Notes: generated by a model from the letters alone, not told the origin. A stretch of 64,000 nucleotides of DNA from Chloroflexota bacterium (GCA_028873865.1 JAPPNI010000038.1:24894-88893); one strand, 5' to 3'; positions 16,842 through 26,155 are shown, numbered from the stretch's first letter. Numbers and translations are program-made.

Positions 16842-18002
16842 CTACAGCGACTCGTAGAGCGCATCAATCAGCACCGCGCAGCGCGGGTCGTGCGCCACCT
16901 CGGTCCCCATCCGGTTCATCGCGTAGCCAAACCCGATGCCGGCGTCGAGGTCGGCGTAGCCGAGCGAGCCCCCGGCCCCGGGATGCCCAAACGCCCGCCG
17001 ATTCGGCCCGTACGGAGTAGCCTCTCCGGTCAGGGCCCAGCCCAGACCGAACCTCGTATTGATACCGATGCAGGTGTCGGGACCGTTGGTCTGCTCCTCG
17101 ATGCCCCGTTCGATCGTCTCGGGATCGAGAATGTGGACGCCGTCGATTTCACCGCCGTTGGCGGCGCCGCCGTAAATCCGGGCCAGCGCGCGAGCGGTGG
17201 CGTGTCCGTTCGCGGCGGGAATCTCAGCAGCTCGCCAGTCTCGCCGCGACGCCATCGCCGGGCCGCCGGGATTGAACACCGGCGGGTTGATCACAGCCAC
17301 GATCCCGACACTGTCCGGATCGCCGAAGAGGTCGCTGGTCGGCGGAAACTCGGCGGCGACTTCTGGCTCTATCACGGTGGAGATCCGGGCGTCGAACTCT
17401 GGGCCGGTCCCGATGTGAGCGTCGAGCCCGAGCGGCGCGGCGAACTCCTCCCGGAAGTACGTGCCGACCGACCGGCCGTCGATTCGCCGGATGACTTCGC
17501 CCACGAGCCAGCCGAAGGTCATCGCGTGATAGCCGTGCTTCTCGCCCGGCGTCCACCACGGCTCCTGCTCGGCCAGCGCCGAGGTCATCGTTTCCCAGTT
17601 GAACATGTCCTCGGTCACGAGCTCCCGCTTGACCGCCGCCATCCCGGCCTTGTGACAGAGCAGCCAGCGAACCGGTATCGACCCCTTGCCGCCGGCCGCG
17701 AACTCGGGCCAATACTGCGCCACTGGCGCGTCGATATCCAGCTTCCCCTCCTCGACTAACCGGTGGGCGCAGAATGCCACCAAACCCTTGGTCGAGGAGT
17801 AGACATTGACCAGTGTGTTGCGGTCCCACTCGCGCTCGCGCGATTCGTCGTACCAGCCGCCCCAGAGGTCTACGACCGGTTCCCCATGGAGGTAAATGCA
17901 GACCGCAGCGCCGACTTCGTCGCGCTCGCTGAAGTTGCTCTCAAACGCCTGGCGGACGGTGTCGAAGCGTGGATCGCTCCAGCCGTGGATCGGAATGGTC
18001 AT
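16842..18002 (-). CDS. Serine hydrolase, beta-lactamase class C/EstB type
   Basis: This is a 386-residue serine hydrolase of the beta-lactamase/penicillin-binding fold. The SxxK nucleophile motif appears as SSTKGLVAF near residue 90, and YHAMTFGWL near 185 carries the second-motif tyrosine. FGHPGAGGSLGYAD near 345 supplies the third motif. There is no signal peptide, so it is probably a cytosolic esterase (EstB-like) and not a resistance enzyme. It is the downstream member of a tandem pair, 25 bases after its paralogue. A ribosome binding site GGAGA precedes the ATG. Confidence 0.85.
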   Translation of the reverse strand: MTIPIHGWSDPRFDTVRQAFESNFSERDEVGAAVCIYLHGEPVVDLWGGWYDESREREWDRNTLVNVYSSTKGLVAFCAHRLVEEGKLDIDAPVAQYWPEFAAGGKGSIPVRWLLCHKAGMAAVKRELVTEDMFNWETMTSALAEQEPWWTPGEKHGYHAMTFGWLVGEVIRRIDGRSVGTYFREEFAAPLGLDAHIGTGPEFDARISTVIEPEVAAEFPPTSDLFGDPDSVGIVAVINPPVFNPGGPAMASRRDWRAAEIPAANGHATARALARIYGGAANGGEIDGVHILDPETIERGIEEQTNGPDTCIGINTRFGLGWALTGEATPYGPNRRAFGHPGAGGSLGYADLDAGIGFGYAMNRMGTEVAHDPRCAVLIDALYESL

Positions 18003-18027
18003 GGTCGTTCTCCAACCGGCTTGCGAC

Positions 18028-19188
18028 CTACAGCGAGGCGTACACCGCGTCGATCAGGCCCTGAACCCGAGGATCGCCGCTCAGGTTGTTCTGCATCTGG
18101 TTCATCGTGTAGCCGAAGCCGATGTTGGCGTCGAGGTCGCCGTAGCCGAGCGAGCCGCCCGCGCCAGGATGACCGAAGGCGCGCGAATTGGGCCCCAACG
18201 GCAGGAACTCGCCCGTCAGCATGAAGCCCAGGCCGAAGCGCGTCGGAATCATCAGACAGGTGTCGGGGCCCTTCGACTGCTCGACGATGGCGTTCTCCAG
18301 CGTCTCTGGATTGATGATGTGGATGCCGTCGATCTGACCGCCATTGGCGGCTCCGCCATAGAGCCGAGCCAGCGAACGCGCCGTGGCGTGACCGTTGGCA
18401 GCCGGGATCTCGGCCCCGCGCCAGCCTCGGCTGGAGGTGATATTATCCTCGTCCGGACCTCCGATCGGCGGGTTCGAGAATGCCGCCGCGCCGACGCTGT
18501 CCTCGCCCAGCAGCTCGACCAGATTGGGTGCGTTGGGGTCCGCCGGTGCGTTGATCAGCGTCGAGATCCGGCCGTCGAACTCTGGACCCGTACCAATGTG
18601 CGCGTCGAGGCCGAGCGGCGCGGCGAACTCGTCCCACCAGTACCGACCGATTGAGCGTCCGTCGATCCGCCGCACGACTTCTCCGACGAGCCAGCCGTAG
18701 GTCAGGGCGTGGTAGCCGTGCTGATCGCCCGGCGTCCACCAGGGCTCCTGCTCGGCCAGGGCTTCGCACATCGTGTCCCAGTTGTAGAGGTCTTCCATGA
18801 CCAGCGGCCGGCGTACGGCAGCCATGCCTGCCCGGTGCGACAACAGCCAGCGGACCGGCATGTCGCCCTTGCCTGCCTGGGCGAACTCGGGCCAGTACTC
18901 CGAGACTGGCGCATCAAAGTCGAGCCGGCCTTCCTCGGCCAATCGGTGGGCGCAGAACGCGGCCAGACCCTTGGTCGTCGAGAAGACGTTGACCAGCGTG
19001 TTACGGTCCCACGCGCGCTCACGATCCGTGTCGTACCAGCCGCCCCAGAGGTCAACGACAGGTTCGCCGTTGAGGTACACGCTGACAGCTGCGCCCACCT
19101 CGCCGTGCGCGGCGAAGTTGGTGGCGAAGGCCTCGCGGACTGCGTCAAATCGTGGTTCGTTCCATCCGCCGATCGGTGCCTCGGTCAT
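18028..19188 (-). CDS. Serine hydrolase, beta-lactamase class C/EstB type (tandem paralogue)
   Basis: This protein has exactly the same length (386) and the same motifs as its neighbour: FSTTKGLAAFCAHRL, YHALTYGWL and FGHPGAGGSLGYGD. Divergence is concentrated around residues 210-250 and the C-terminus, suggesting duplication followed by change in substrate preference. A promoter-like GTTAGCGTT on the minus strand (19241-19233) lies upstream. The pair is probably one operon for ester or amide hydrolysis. Confidence 0.85.
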   Translation of the reverse strand: MTEAPIGGWNEPRFDAVREAFATNFAAHGEVGAAVSVYLNGEPVVDLWGGWYDTDRERAWDRNTLVNVFSTTKGLAAFCAHRLAEEGRLDFDAPVSEYWPEFAQAGKGDMPVRWLLSHRAGMAAVRRPLVMEDLYNWDTMCEALAEQEPWWTPGDQHGYHALTYGWLVGEVVRRIDGRSIGRYWWDEFAAPLGLDAHIGTGPEFDGRISTLINAPADPNAPNLVELLGEDSVGAAAFSNPPIGGPDEDNITSSRGWRGAEIPAANGHATARSLARLYGGAANGGQIDGIHIINPETLENAIVEQSKGPDTCLMIPTRFGLGFMLTGEFLPLGPNSRAFGHPGAGGSLGYGDLDANIGFGYTMNQMQNNLSGDPRVQGLIDAVYASL

Positions 19189-19296
19189 GCTTGAAGTCCC
19201 CGTCCTGGCTGGTCGCTCGCGGTTCCGCAGGCAACGCTAACACGTCGGCCAGTCGGTAACCTGTCCGCGTCAACCGACCTGGAAAGGACTCCACCG

Positions 19297-20247
19297 ATGC
19301 CGAACATCCCGACCGAAGCCGAAGTCATGGCGATGATGGATTCGCTCTCGAACTGGGGACGCTGGGGCGACGATGACCAGCTGGGCACGCTCAACTACGT
19401 CACGCCCCAAGTGCGCAAGGCCGCTGCAGCGCTCGTCAGTGAAGGCGTTTCGGTCTCTTGCGCCTGGGATATCGAGAACATCCACCAGCCCGACCACGCC
19501 ATGGGCACGCCGCAGCGCTTCATGGTCGCCACCGGCGAGTCGGCCGCCGCCATCGCCGAAGCGGGCGTATCACGCATGGGCGGTGCGATGGAGTTCTTCG
19601 GACTCGTCTACCACGGCTACGCGATCACCCATCTCGACGGTCTCTGCCACATCTTCTGGGACGGCAAGATGTACAACGGTAAGGAAGCCCGGCTGGTCAA
19701 CTCGACCGGCGGCGCGACGCACCTGCCAATCACCGAGCTGCGCGATGGCATCGTCACCCGCGGAGTCCTGCTCGATGTCGCCGCGGCCAGAGGCGTCGAC
19801 TGGATGGAGCCCGGCGAGGGCGTCTTCCCCGAAGACCTCGAAGCCGCCGAGGAGCGTCAGGGCGTCAAAGTCCGCGAAGGCGACGCCGTCCTCCTGCGCA
19901 CCGGCTACGGCAAGCGCAAGCGCGAGGTTGGGCGCGAGCCGCTGCTCGAGACCGGCTTCCCCGGCTGGCACGTCGCCTCCCTGCCCTGGCTGCACGAGCG
20001 CGGTGTCGCCGTGATCGGCGCCGACACCGCGACCGATGTCAACCCCTCGGGCTACGAGACGCTCCGCATCCCGATCCACGCCGTCGGCATCGTCCACATG
20101 GGTCTCTGGTTGATGGACAACATGCAGCTAGAGGACGTCGCCGAGGCCGCCAACCGCTACGGCCGGCACGAGTTCCAGTTCGTCCTCAGCCCGCTGCGGA
20201 TCATCGGCGGAACCGGCAGCCCCGCGAATCCACTGGCGATCTTCTGA
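19297..20247 (+). CDS. Cyclase family protein (kynurenine formamidase-like)
   Basis: This is a 316-residue member of the PF04199 cyclase family, which includes arylformamidases and isatin hydrolases. The metal-site region is visible as THLDGLCHIFWDGKMYNG near residues 108-125, a variant of the usual HxGTHxDxPxH. GADTATDVNPSG and HAVGIVHMG follow near the C-terminus. It probably hydrolyses an amide or lactone with a Mn or Zn ion. The ATG is preceded by GGAAAGGA. It diverges from the serine hydrolase pair. Confidence 0.8.
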   Translation: MPNIPTEAEVMAMMDSLSNWGRWGDDDQLGTLNYVTPQVRKAAAALVSEGVSVSCAWDIENIHQPDHAMGTPQRFMVATGESAAAIAEAGVSRMGGAMEFFGLVYHGYAITHLDGLCHIFWDGKMYNGKEARLVNSTGGATHLPITELRDGIVTRGVLLDVAAARGVDWMEPGEGVFPEDLEAAEERQGVKVREGDAVLLRTGYGKRKREVGREPLLETGFPGWHVASLPWLHERGVAVIGADTATDVNPSGYETLRIPIHAVGIVHMGLWLMDNMQLEDVAEAANRYGRHEFQFVLSPLRIIGGTGSPANPLAIF

Positions 20248-20253
20248 TCGCGG

Positions 20254-21294
20254 TCACCCATTCGGCGTGAGGTGAACCTTGATCGACCGTGAGCCCTTGT
20301 CTTGCGCCGTCTCGAATGCGGCATTGACATCGTCAAGCGCGAAACGGTGGGTGATCAACGAGCGCGCTTCCGCCTGGTAGCTGGCCAGGATGTCGAGGGC
20401 CTGCTGGTAGTCGGCGGGCCGGCCGCCCGGCGCTCCGTAGGTGACCGATCCGACAACCGTGACCTCGTGCAACATGAGGTTCACCGGATTGATCGGCACG
20501 CTCTCGATGGCGAACAGGCCAAGCACCAGGACCCGTCCCAGTCGCCGGACGACATCGATTGACTGTCGGATCGTGTCGGCGTGACCTCCAACGCACTCGG
20601 CGACCAGGTCGATTGAATCCTCGGCGGCCAACTCGGCCAGCCGTTGCTGGCTGGCATGGTCCTCACCAAGGACTTCGGCAGCCCCCAGTCGCCGCGCTGC
20701 CTCTTGCTGGTGCGGATGGCGGGCGAGCACGATCGTGGCAGCGCCGGCGGCCTGTGCTGCGAGCTGCGCGGTCAGTCCGATGGTGCCGGCGCCGATGACC
20801 AGCACGGTTTCACCCTGGCTGACCGTGATCTGGTTGAATCCGTGGACGGCGCAGGCCAGCGGTTCGGCGAGGGCGGTGATTTCAGCATCGACACCTGCCG
20901 GTGACTTGAAGACCGCCTGCGCCGGCGCGAGCACTTCCTCGGCCATGCCGCCGTCGACATGTAGCCCGATCAAACCGCCCGCGATCTGGCACTGGTTGTA
21001 GTGTCCGGCCCTGCAGAGTCGGCACTCGCCGCAGCGCAGCAGCGGTTCGACGCCAACGGTGTCGCCTTCACGAACGTGGTCGACGCCGGGGCCAATGGCG
21101 CTGACGATGCCGCCCATCTCGTGCCCCGGAGTTCGGCCGGCCTCGGGAGGCAGGTGACCCCGATAGGAGTGCAGATCGGTACCGCAGATTCCCTCGCTCA
21201 GAACCCGGACGACGACTTCTCGGTCGCCTGGCACCAGATCCGAATCCTCGATCAGACTCAATCTGGCGTCGGCATTCCAGGCGGCGCGACGCAT
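20254..21294 (-). CDS. Zinc-binding alcohol dehydrogenase
   Basis: This is a medium-chain dehydrogenase of 346 residues in the threonine/sorbitol dehydrogenase-like branch. Catalytic zinc ligands are suggested by GICGTDLHSYRG and GHEMGGIVSAIGPG, and the structural zinc loop by CGECRLCRAGHYNQC. VIGAGTIGLTAQLAAQAAGA is the NAD(P) site. It ends 7 bases from the convergent cyclase gene. It is the downstream copy of a tandem pair, 22 bases after its paralogue. Confidence 0.87.
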   Translation of the reverse strand: MRRAAWNADARLSLIEDSDLVPGDREVVVRVLSEGICGTDLHSYRGHLPPEAGRTPGHEMGGIVSAIGPGVDHVREGDTVGVEPLLRCGECRLCRAGHYNQCQIAGGLIGLHVDGGMAEEVLAPAQAVFKSPAGVDAEITALAEPLACAVHGFNQITVSQGETVLVIGAGTIGLTAQLAAQAAGAATIVLARHPHQQEAARRLGAAEVLGEDHASQQRLAELAAEDSIDLVAECVGGHADTIRQSIDVVRRLGRVLVLGLFAIESVPINPVNLMLHEVTVVGSVTYGAPGGRPADYQQALDILASYQAEARSLITHRFALDDVNAAFETAQDKGSRSIKVHLTPNG

Positions 21295-21316
21295 GCCCGG
21301 CTCCGTCTCCTGAGAG

Positions 21317-22357
21317 TTACGCGTTCGGCGTGATGTGGACCTTGATGGACTTGGAGCTCTTGTCGAGCGCCGTATCGAACGCCTCGTTGACTCCGTCGAG
21401 TCCGTACCGATGCGTGATCAGGGATCGCGCCTCTTCAGTGCATCCGGAGAGGACTTCCAGCGCTTGTTGATAATCAGGCGCGCGGCCGCCAATCGCGCCG
21501 TATGTGACAGCGCCGACCATGGTGATCTCCTTGCCGAGCAAGGTGAGCGGATTGAATCCGGCATCGTCGATCGCGAAGACGCCCAGGACGATGACGCGTC
21601 CCAATCGGCGGACGACGTCCACGGACTGGCGGATGGTGTCGGCGTGTCCGCCCACGCACTCGGCGACCACATCGATCGCGTCGTCGTTGGTGAGTTCCTT
21701 CAGCCGCTGCTGGCCCGCTTCGTCCTCACCAATCACCTCGGCGGCGCCAAGATTGCGTGCGGCTTCTTGCTGGTGCGGATGACGGGCGAGCACGATCACG
21801 TTGGCCCCGGCAGCCTGAGCGGCGAGCTGGGCGGTCAGCCCGATCGTGCCCGCGCCGATCACCAGCACCGTCTCGCCCTGGCCCAGCGTCGCCATGTTGT
21901 AGCCGTGAACCCCGCAGGCCAGCGGCTCGGCGATCGCCGCCACTTCCCCATCGACATTCGGCGGTGCTTTGAACACCGCCACGCCCGGCGCGAACACATC
22001 TTGCGCCATGCCGCCGTCGACCGCGATCCCGATCAGGCCGCCCGCCACCTGGCACTGGTTGTAGTGGCCCGAGATGCAGTGGCCGCACTCGCCGCAGCGC
22101 AATAGCGGCTCGACCCCAACGACGTCACCTTCCTTGACGTGCTCGACGCCGGGACCCACGGCGGCCACAATCCCGCCGATTTCATGCCCGGGCGTGCGCA
22201 GCGCCTCGGGCTGGAAGTCGCCCCGATACCAGTGCAGGTCCGAGCCACAGATGCCCGCGTTGACCACCTGAACCCGCACCTCGCCCTCGCCCGGCGCGCG
22301 CTGCGGATCGTTGTGGACGCTGAGAGTTCGGTCGGCATTCCAGGCGGCGCGTCGCAT
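21317..22357 (-). CDS. Zinc-binding alcohol dehydrogenase (tandem paralogue)
   Basis: It has the same length (346) and domain order as the neighbouring copy, with GICGSDLHWYRGDF, CGECGHCISGHYNQC and VIGAGTIGLTAQLAAQAAGA. High conservation across the coenzyme domain indicates a fairly recent duplication. A minus-strand GTTAGCCT (22410-22403) lies about 45 bases upstream and fits the -10-like motif recurring in this window. The substrate, an alcohol or polyol, is not predictable. Confidence 0.87.
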   Translation of the reverse strand: MRRAAWNADRTLSVHNDPQRAPGEGEVRVQVVNAGICGSDLHWYRGDFQPEALRTPGHEIGGIVAAVGPGVEHVKEGDVVGVEPLLRCGECGHCISGHYNQCQVAGGLIGIAVDGGMAQDVFAPGVAVFKAPPNVDGEVAAIAEPLACGVHGYNMATLGQGETVLVIGAGTIGLTAQLAAQAAGANVIVLARHPHQQEAARNLGAAEVIGEDEAGQQRLKELTNDDAIDVVAECVGGHADTIRQSVDVVRRLGRVIVLGVFAIDDAGFNPLTLLGKEITMVGAVTYGAIGGRAPDYQQALEVLSGCTEEARSLITHRYGLDGVNEAFDTALDKSSKSIKVHITPNA

Positions 22358-22456
22358 CGGTCGGCTCCAATCGCTCCCGCATGGCGGGTCGCTTGCGCTG
22401 GAAGGCTAACAGTCAGCGAGGCCGCGCAACGGCGACCTGCCGATACGCTGACTGCC

Positions 22457-24409
22457 ATGCCCCGGATCGTCATCCTGCTCGCAGTCTCAGCCATCCTCGC
22501 GCTCGCCACGATCGCCTGCAGCGATGACGCGCCCGTGAAGCAGGCGCAACCGGAGCAGCCTGCGCCTGCTTCGGTTGAGGACGAACAGCAACAGGTCGCA
22601 CCTCAGCCGGAGCAACAGATAGAACAGCAACAGCAACCGGAACAGTCGGAGGAAGAATCGGATCAGACGCCACCCGCGCAGGCCGCGCAAGAACAGCAGT
22701 CTCAGCAGTCCCTGCAGCAACAGCCGGAGCAAGGGCAACAGCAACAGCAGGTACAGCAGCCTGAGGCGGAGACCAAACTCGTCATCGGCACAGATCGCCC
22801 AGCGACGTTGTTGTTGCCGCAAGGCGTCGATCTGACCCACCCGCTCCCGCTGATCGTGCTGTTGCACGGATATAGCAGTTTCGCGGCCCAGGCCGATCAA
22901 TACTTCCAGTTCTCGCAGTCGGTCGACGCGGGCGGATTCGGCCTGCTCATCCCTAACGGAACCATCGATCAGATACGCAACCGCTTCTGGAACGCCACAC
23001 CCGAGTGCTGCGACATCTTCGGCGCCGAACCGGACGACGTCGGCCACATCAAGTTCCTGATCGAAGAGGCGCGGGAGATCGCCGCCTTCGATCAGGTCTT
23101 CGCCGTGGGCCACTCGAACGGCGGATTCATGGCCTATCGCCTCGCCTGCGAGGAAGTCTCCGGGCTCACCGCGATCGTCAGTCTCGCCGGAGGAGCGTTC
23201 TCAAACGCCGACGACTGCCGCGCACCTACACCGCTCTCCGTGCTGCAGATTCACGGCAGCGAAGACAGCATCGTCCTCTACGACGGCGGGCGCCTCCCGG
23301 ATCATCCCGACCCCGATCGTCAGCCCGTGCCCGGCGCGAAGGACTCGCTCCTGCGTTGGGCCGAGCGCGCCGGCTGCGATATCGACAATCCGAAGTTTCT
23401 TCCACCGATCGACACCGACACGGCGGTCGCAGGAGCCGAAACCTCGATCGTGCGCTTCGCCGAGAGGTGCGCTGAGGGGACGGTGATGGAGTTGTGGACG
23501 ATCGAAGGCGGTGGACACATTCCGCTCGTCTGGGGCATCGATTTCACGCCGGGCATCCTCAAATGGATCGCCGAGCGCGGCAGGCAGGCAACCGCGTCGG
23601 CGCTGGAGGTCCAGGAACACGTAATCGGCGGCGACCGGACTGCGCGTCTGCAGTTCCCGCCAGACACCGAGGGCCAGGCGATTCCGCTGGTGCTGTCCCT
23701 GCATGGCTACCCCGGGGAGGCAGAGGCGCACGACTGGTACTTCGGCCTGTCGGAGCGGATCCTGGAATACCGCTTCGCGCTGATCACACCTCAGGGAACG
23801 AGCGACTCTCGCGGCAATGCATTCTGGAATGCGACCGACGCCTGCTGCAACTTTGACGGCAGCGCGGTCGACGACTCCTCCTGGTTGAGCACCCTGATGG
23901 ACGAGGCGAAGGAGATCGTGGATGTATCGGGCGTCTATGTGGCCGGCTACTCCAACGGCGGCTTCATGGCCTATCGCCTCGCCTGCGACGGACTCGACGG
24001 GCTGGTAGCAATCGCAAGCCTGGCCGGTTCATCGTTCGGCGATCCTGCTCGCTGTGACGGCGCCGCGCCGATCTCGGTCCTGCAGATCCACGGCAGCGCC
24101 GACCTCGACATCCCCTACGGCGGCACCCTGGAGTACGAAGGTGGATACCCGGCCGCAACAGAACTGACCGAACGTTGGGCCCGCCGGGCTGGTTGCGACC
24201 TTGAGCAGGCGTCGCAACTGCCTGCCATCGACCTGGAAGACGTCATTGACGGCGCAGAGACGACCGTGCAGCGGTACCGCCAGGGATGTTCGGATGGGAT
24301 CACGGTGGAACTGTGGACGATGGAGGGCGCCGACCACTTTCCCTTCTTCAACGACGACTGGCCCGACCGCCTGTTGAACTGGCTGCTCGACGAGTCGCGG
24401 ACGAACTAG
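22457..24409 (+). CDS. Lipoprotein with two tandem PHB-depolymerase/feruloyl-esterase-type domains
   Basis: This is a secreted 650-residue esterase. Residues 1-21 are a signal peptide ending at Cys21, which is probably lipidated. Residues about 25-105 are a Gln/Glu/Pro-rich linker like that of the binding protein at 3255. Two alpha/beta-hydrolase domains of the LpqC/CE1 type follow, with nucleophile motifs GHSNGG (Ser220) and GYSNGG (Ser499). Each has HGS(E/A)D acid and GGGH or GADH histidine regions. The duplicated domains suggest polymer binding or processive attack on polyesters or esterified polysaccharides. TACGCT ends 7 bases before the ATG, so transcription may be leaderless. A longer upstream extension overlaps the dehydrogenase and is rejected. 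Confidence 0.82.
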   Translation: MPRIVILLAVSAILALATIACSDDAPVKQAQPEQPAPASVEDEQQQVAPQPEQQIEQQQQPEQSEEESDQTPPAQAAQEQQSQQSLQQQPEQGQQQQQVQQPEAETKLVIGTDRPATLLLPQGVDLTHPLPLIVLLHGYSSFAAQADQYFQFSQSVDAGGFGLLIPNGTIDQIRNRFWNATPECCDIFGAEPDDVGHIKFLIEEAREIAAFDQVFAVGHSNGGFMAYRLACEEVSGLTAIVSLAGGAFSNADDCRAPTPLSVLQIHGSEDSIVLYDGGRLPDHPDPDRQPVPGAKDSLLRWAERAGCDIDNPKFLPPIDTDTAVAGAETSIVRFAERCAEGTVMELWTIEGGGHIPLVWGIDFTPGILKWIAERGRQATASALEVQEHVIGGDRTARLQFPPDTEGQAIPLVLSLHGYPGEAEAHDWYFGLSERILEYRFALITPQGTSDSRGNAFWNATDACCNFDGSAVDDSSWLSTLMDEAKEIVDVSGVYVAGYSNGGFMAYRLACDGLDGLVAIASLAGSSFGDPARCDGAAPISVLQIHGSADLDIPYGGTLEYEGGYPAATELTERWARRAGCDLEQASQLPAIDLEDVIDGAETTVQRYRQGCSDGITVELWTMEGADHFPFFNDDWPDRLLNWLLDESRTN

Positions 24410-24415
24410 CGGGCC

Positions 24416-25000
24416 ATGCTACGCAAGTTGGCCATCGTCGGCCTCGGTCTGCCGCTCACCGCGATCATCGCCGCCCTGGTCTACCTTCTCTTCTTCGGCA
24501 CCTCCGAACCCACCTTCGACGCCGCCACTCGCGAACTCGCCCTCGATCACACCGTCCTGCGCATCCGCGACGAGCCGCCGGCCGCCCTCGTCGTCCCCAC
24601 CGAGCCTCCTGCCTCGGTCGTGCTCGTCCTCGTCCTCCCCGACGACGACCGCCACGTCTGGTCGGCGACCCGGTCGCTCGGCTTGCTCGACTATGTCGAC
24701 AGCCACGAACTGGCCATGATCCCCGTCACTGGTCTCGTGGAGCGCGATCAACTACTCGAGTTGGCCACACTCGCTGCCCGGTTCGTCGTCCCCAACCGCA
24801 TCTATCTGGCTGCCTTCAGAGGCGCGCCGCTCGCCGCCGTCTGCGACGGCGAAGTCGGAGACGCCTGGTCCGGAGTGATCGTCGTGGAGGCCGGAGAAGC
24901 CGCCGCATTGAACCAATGCGCCGATCTGCCCGTCTTGCGGATCGAAGACCAGGACGGCCTGGGCGGCCGTATCGTGCAGTGGATGCTGGAGCGGCAATGA
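24416..25000 (+). CDS. Hypothetical membrane-anchored protein
   Basis: The 194-residue protein has one N-terminal membrane segment (about residues 5-27) and a short outside domain with alternating strands and helices (VVLVLVLPDDDR, YLAAFRGAPLAAVCDG). The pattern is reminiscent of an alpha/beta-hydrolase lacking a nucleophile elbow, but no catalytic motif is seen. It starts 7 bases after the esterase lipoprotein and its stop overlaps the next start (ATGA). The three genes are therefore probably translated together. Confidence 0.6.
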   Translation: MLRKLAIVGLGLPLTAIIAALVYLLFFGTSEPTFDAATRELALDHTVLRIRDEPPAALVVPTEPPASVVLVLVLPDDDRHVWSATRSLGLLDYVDSHELAMIPVTGLVERDQLLELATLAARFVVPNRIYLAAFRGAPLAAVCDGEVGDAWSGVIVVEAGEAAALNQCADLPVLRIEDQDGLGGRIVQWMLERQ

Positions 25001-25455
25001 CCCTGTCCGACGCTCTCCATACCCTGTCGATCGGGCGCGGCGACGACTTGGCCATCGCCTTCGCGCCCACGCTGACCCCGCGCCGGGCGGCGGCGTTCGC
25101 TCGTCGTATCGCCCGTCATCTGGACGACGCGGGCGTCCCCGCCGACCGACGAGTCTGGATCATCGCCGCCGCAGCCGACGACGAGCAGACAGCCCGGCTC
25201 GCCTCCGCGATCGCCGATCCCGCCGCCGGATCCCCTCTGACGCTCCACGACCCCCGCGATCCCGACGTGCTCGTCTTCCAACGTCGAATCCCCGGCCAGC
25301 GTCGCGGCGGCGTCTACCTCAATCACGCCTGGCAGGCGGCCAGCCGACGCATCGCCTGCGGAGACCCACTCGACCTGCTGGACGGCCTCAGCGCCTGGTT
25401 CAATCCGCCTGCCCACCTGCGCCCGGAAGACCTCGACGCCTTCCTCGTCCGCTAG
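24997..25455 (+). CDS. Small protein weakly resembling a LarA/DUF2088 N-terminal domain
   Basis: This is a 152-residue cytosolic protein coupled to the preceding gene through an ATGA overlap. The segments PLTLHDPRDPDVLVF, GQRRGGVYLNHAW and RRIACGDPL follow the order of the N-terminal domain of lactate racemase-type (LarA) proteins: HDaxD, G-x-PVYxN, xxIxxG. The nickel-cofactor region and C-terminal domain are absent, so racemase activity is unlikely. The similarity was judged by eye and may be coincidental. Confidence 0.45.
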   Translation: MTLSDALHTLSIGRGDDLAIAFAPTLTPRRAAAFARRIARHLDDAGVPADRRVWIIAAAADDEQTARLASAIADPAAGSPLTLHDPRDPDVLVFQRRIPGQRRGGVYLNHAWQAASRRIACGDPLDLLDGLSAWFNPPAHLRPEDLDAFLVR

Positions 25456-25496
25456 CTCCGCTCTCTCTCCCTCGCGCAGCGCCCCCTCGCTGGCCT

Positions 25497-25937
25497 CTAC
25501 TGATCCAGGTAGCGACGAAGAAGCGGCGTGAACCCGGCCCGCGCGAACTCTTGGTCCGCAGTCAGGATCGATCCGATCCCGTACTCCCGCATAATCAGGA
25601 TCGACACGCAATCCTGCAGCGAGAGCGAAGACTCGGCGAACTCGTCTCCATACGCCTCAAGAGCGTCTTCCATCAGGGTGAAGTTGTGGCTGACAACCGT
25701 ATATTGCGGGTCACGCCCGAGCTCCCGAAACTGGCGCGCCAGCCGAGTCCGATCCGTGGACGCAGCGCGTGAGAAGTGAGCCAGCGTCTCACTCAATACT
25801 CCGTGCGAGGTCACTAATGGCTGCCGAGGATGCAGAGAATCAGCCGCCATTTGAGCAGCGGCGCGCCAGTTATCGTTCGCCCCGTTCAGCGCAATCAGAT
25901 AGACGCTGTCGACGAAGATGGGTCGTAACGGAGTCAC
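25497..25937 (-). CDS. PIN-domain ribonuclease toxin (VapC-like)
   Basis: The protein is 146 residues long. PIN-domain acidic residues are visible in order: IFVDSVYLIAL (Asp10), VLSETLAHF (Glu), LSLQDCVSI (Asp) and ILTADQEFARAGF (Asp). Such proteins cut RNA with Mg ions and are usually held in check by a small partner. The start overlaps the stop of the upstream small gene by four bases, the typical antitoxin-toxin arrangement. Confidence 0.8.
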   Translation of the reverse strand: MTPLRPIFVDSVYLIALNGANDNWRAAAQMAADSLHPRQPLVTSHGVLSETLAHFSRAASTDRTRLARQFRELGRDPQYTVVSHNFTLMEDALEAYGDEFAESSLSLQDCVSILIMREYGIGSILTADQEFARAGFTPLLRRYLDQ

Positions 25938-26155
25938 GCCCGCTCGCGCGGAGAGCCATACCTGTCTAGGAACGCGTTCAGGTCTGCGCGTAGATCGTCA
26001 GGAATGTCTCCTGGTTCTGCGACGACTTGCAACGCTCGCAGGAGATCCTGAACCGTCCGCCCGTCATCCTCCACCGGTGCAATCGGGATGTACCAGTCGG
26101 GACGCTGGCTCGGATCGCGACGGTCTGCGCCATTCGCGGCCGGCTCGCTCGGCAT
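25934..26155 (-). CDS. Putative antitoxin partner of the PIN-domain protein
   Basis: This is a 73-residue acidic protein directly upstream of and overlapping the PIN gene. It has no classical AbrB or RHH motif that I can see. The C-terminal part (DDGRTVQDLLRALQ and DDLRADLNAFLDRYG) would form helices able to wrap a toxin. ATG 26155 is preceded by AGGAG at good spacing, so a TTG at 26173 is less likely. A TACGAT hexamer lies just upstream. The role is inferred from position. Confidence 0.6.
   Translation of the reverse strand: MPSEPAANGADRRDPSQRPDWYIPIAPVEDDGRTVQDLLRALQVVAEPGDIPDDLRADLNAFLDRYGSPRERA

Noticed and set aside
16842..19188. Beta-lactam resistance genes
   Set aside because: The proteins lack signal peptides and fit the esterase branch; metabolic context argues against resistance.
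22139..22456. Longer N-terminus for the esterase lipoprotein
   Set aside because: It lies antisense to the zinc dehydrogenase and would bury the signal peptide.
24997..25455. Functional lactate racemase (LarA)
   Set aside because: Only a weak N-terminal resemblance exists; the nickel-pincer cofactor region and C-terminal domain are absent.
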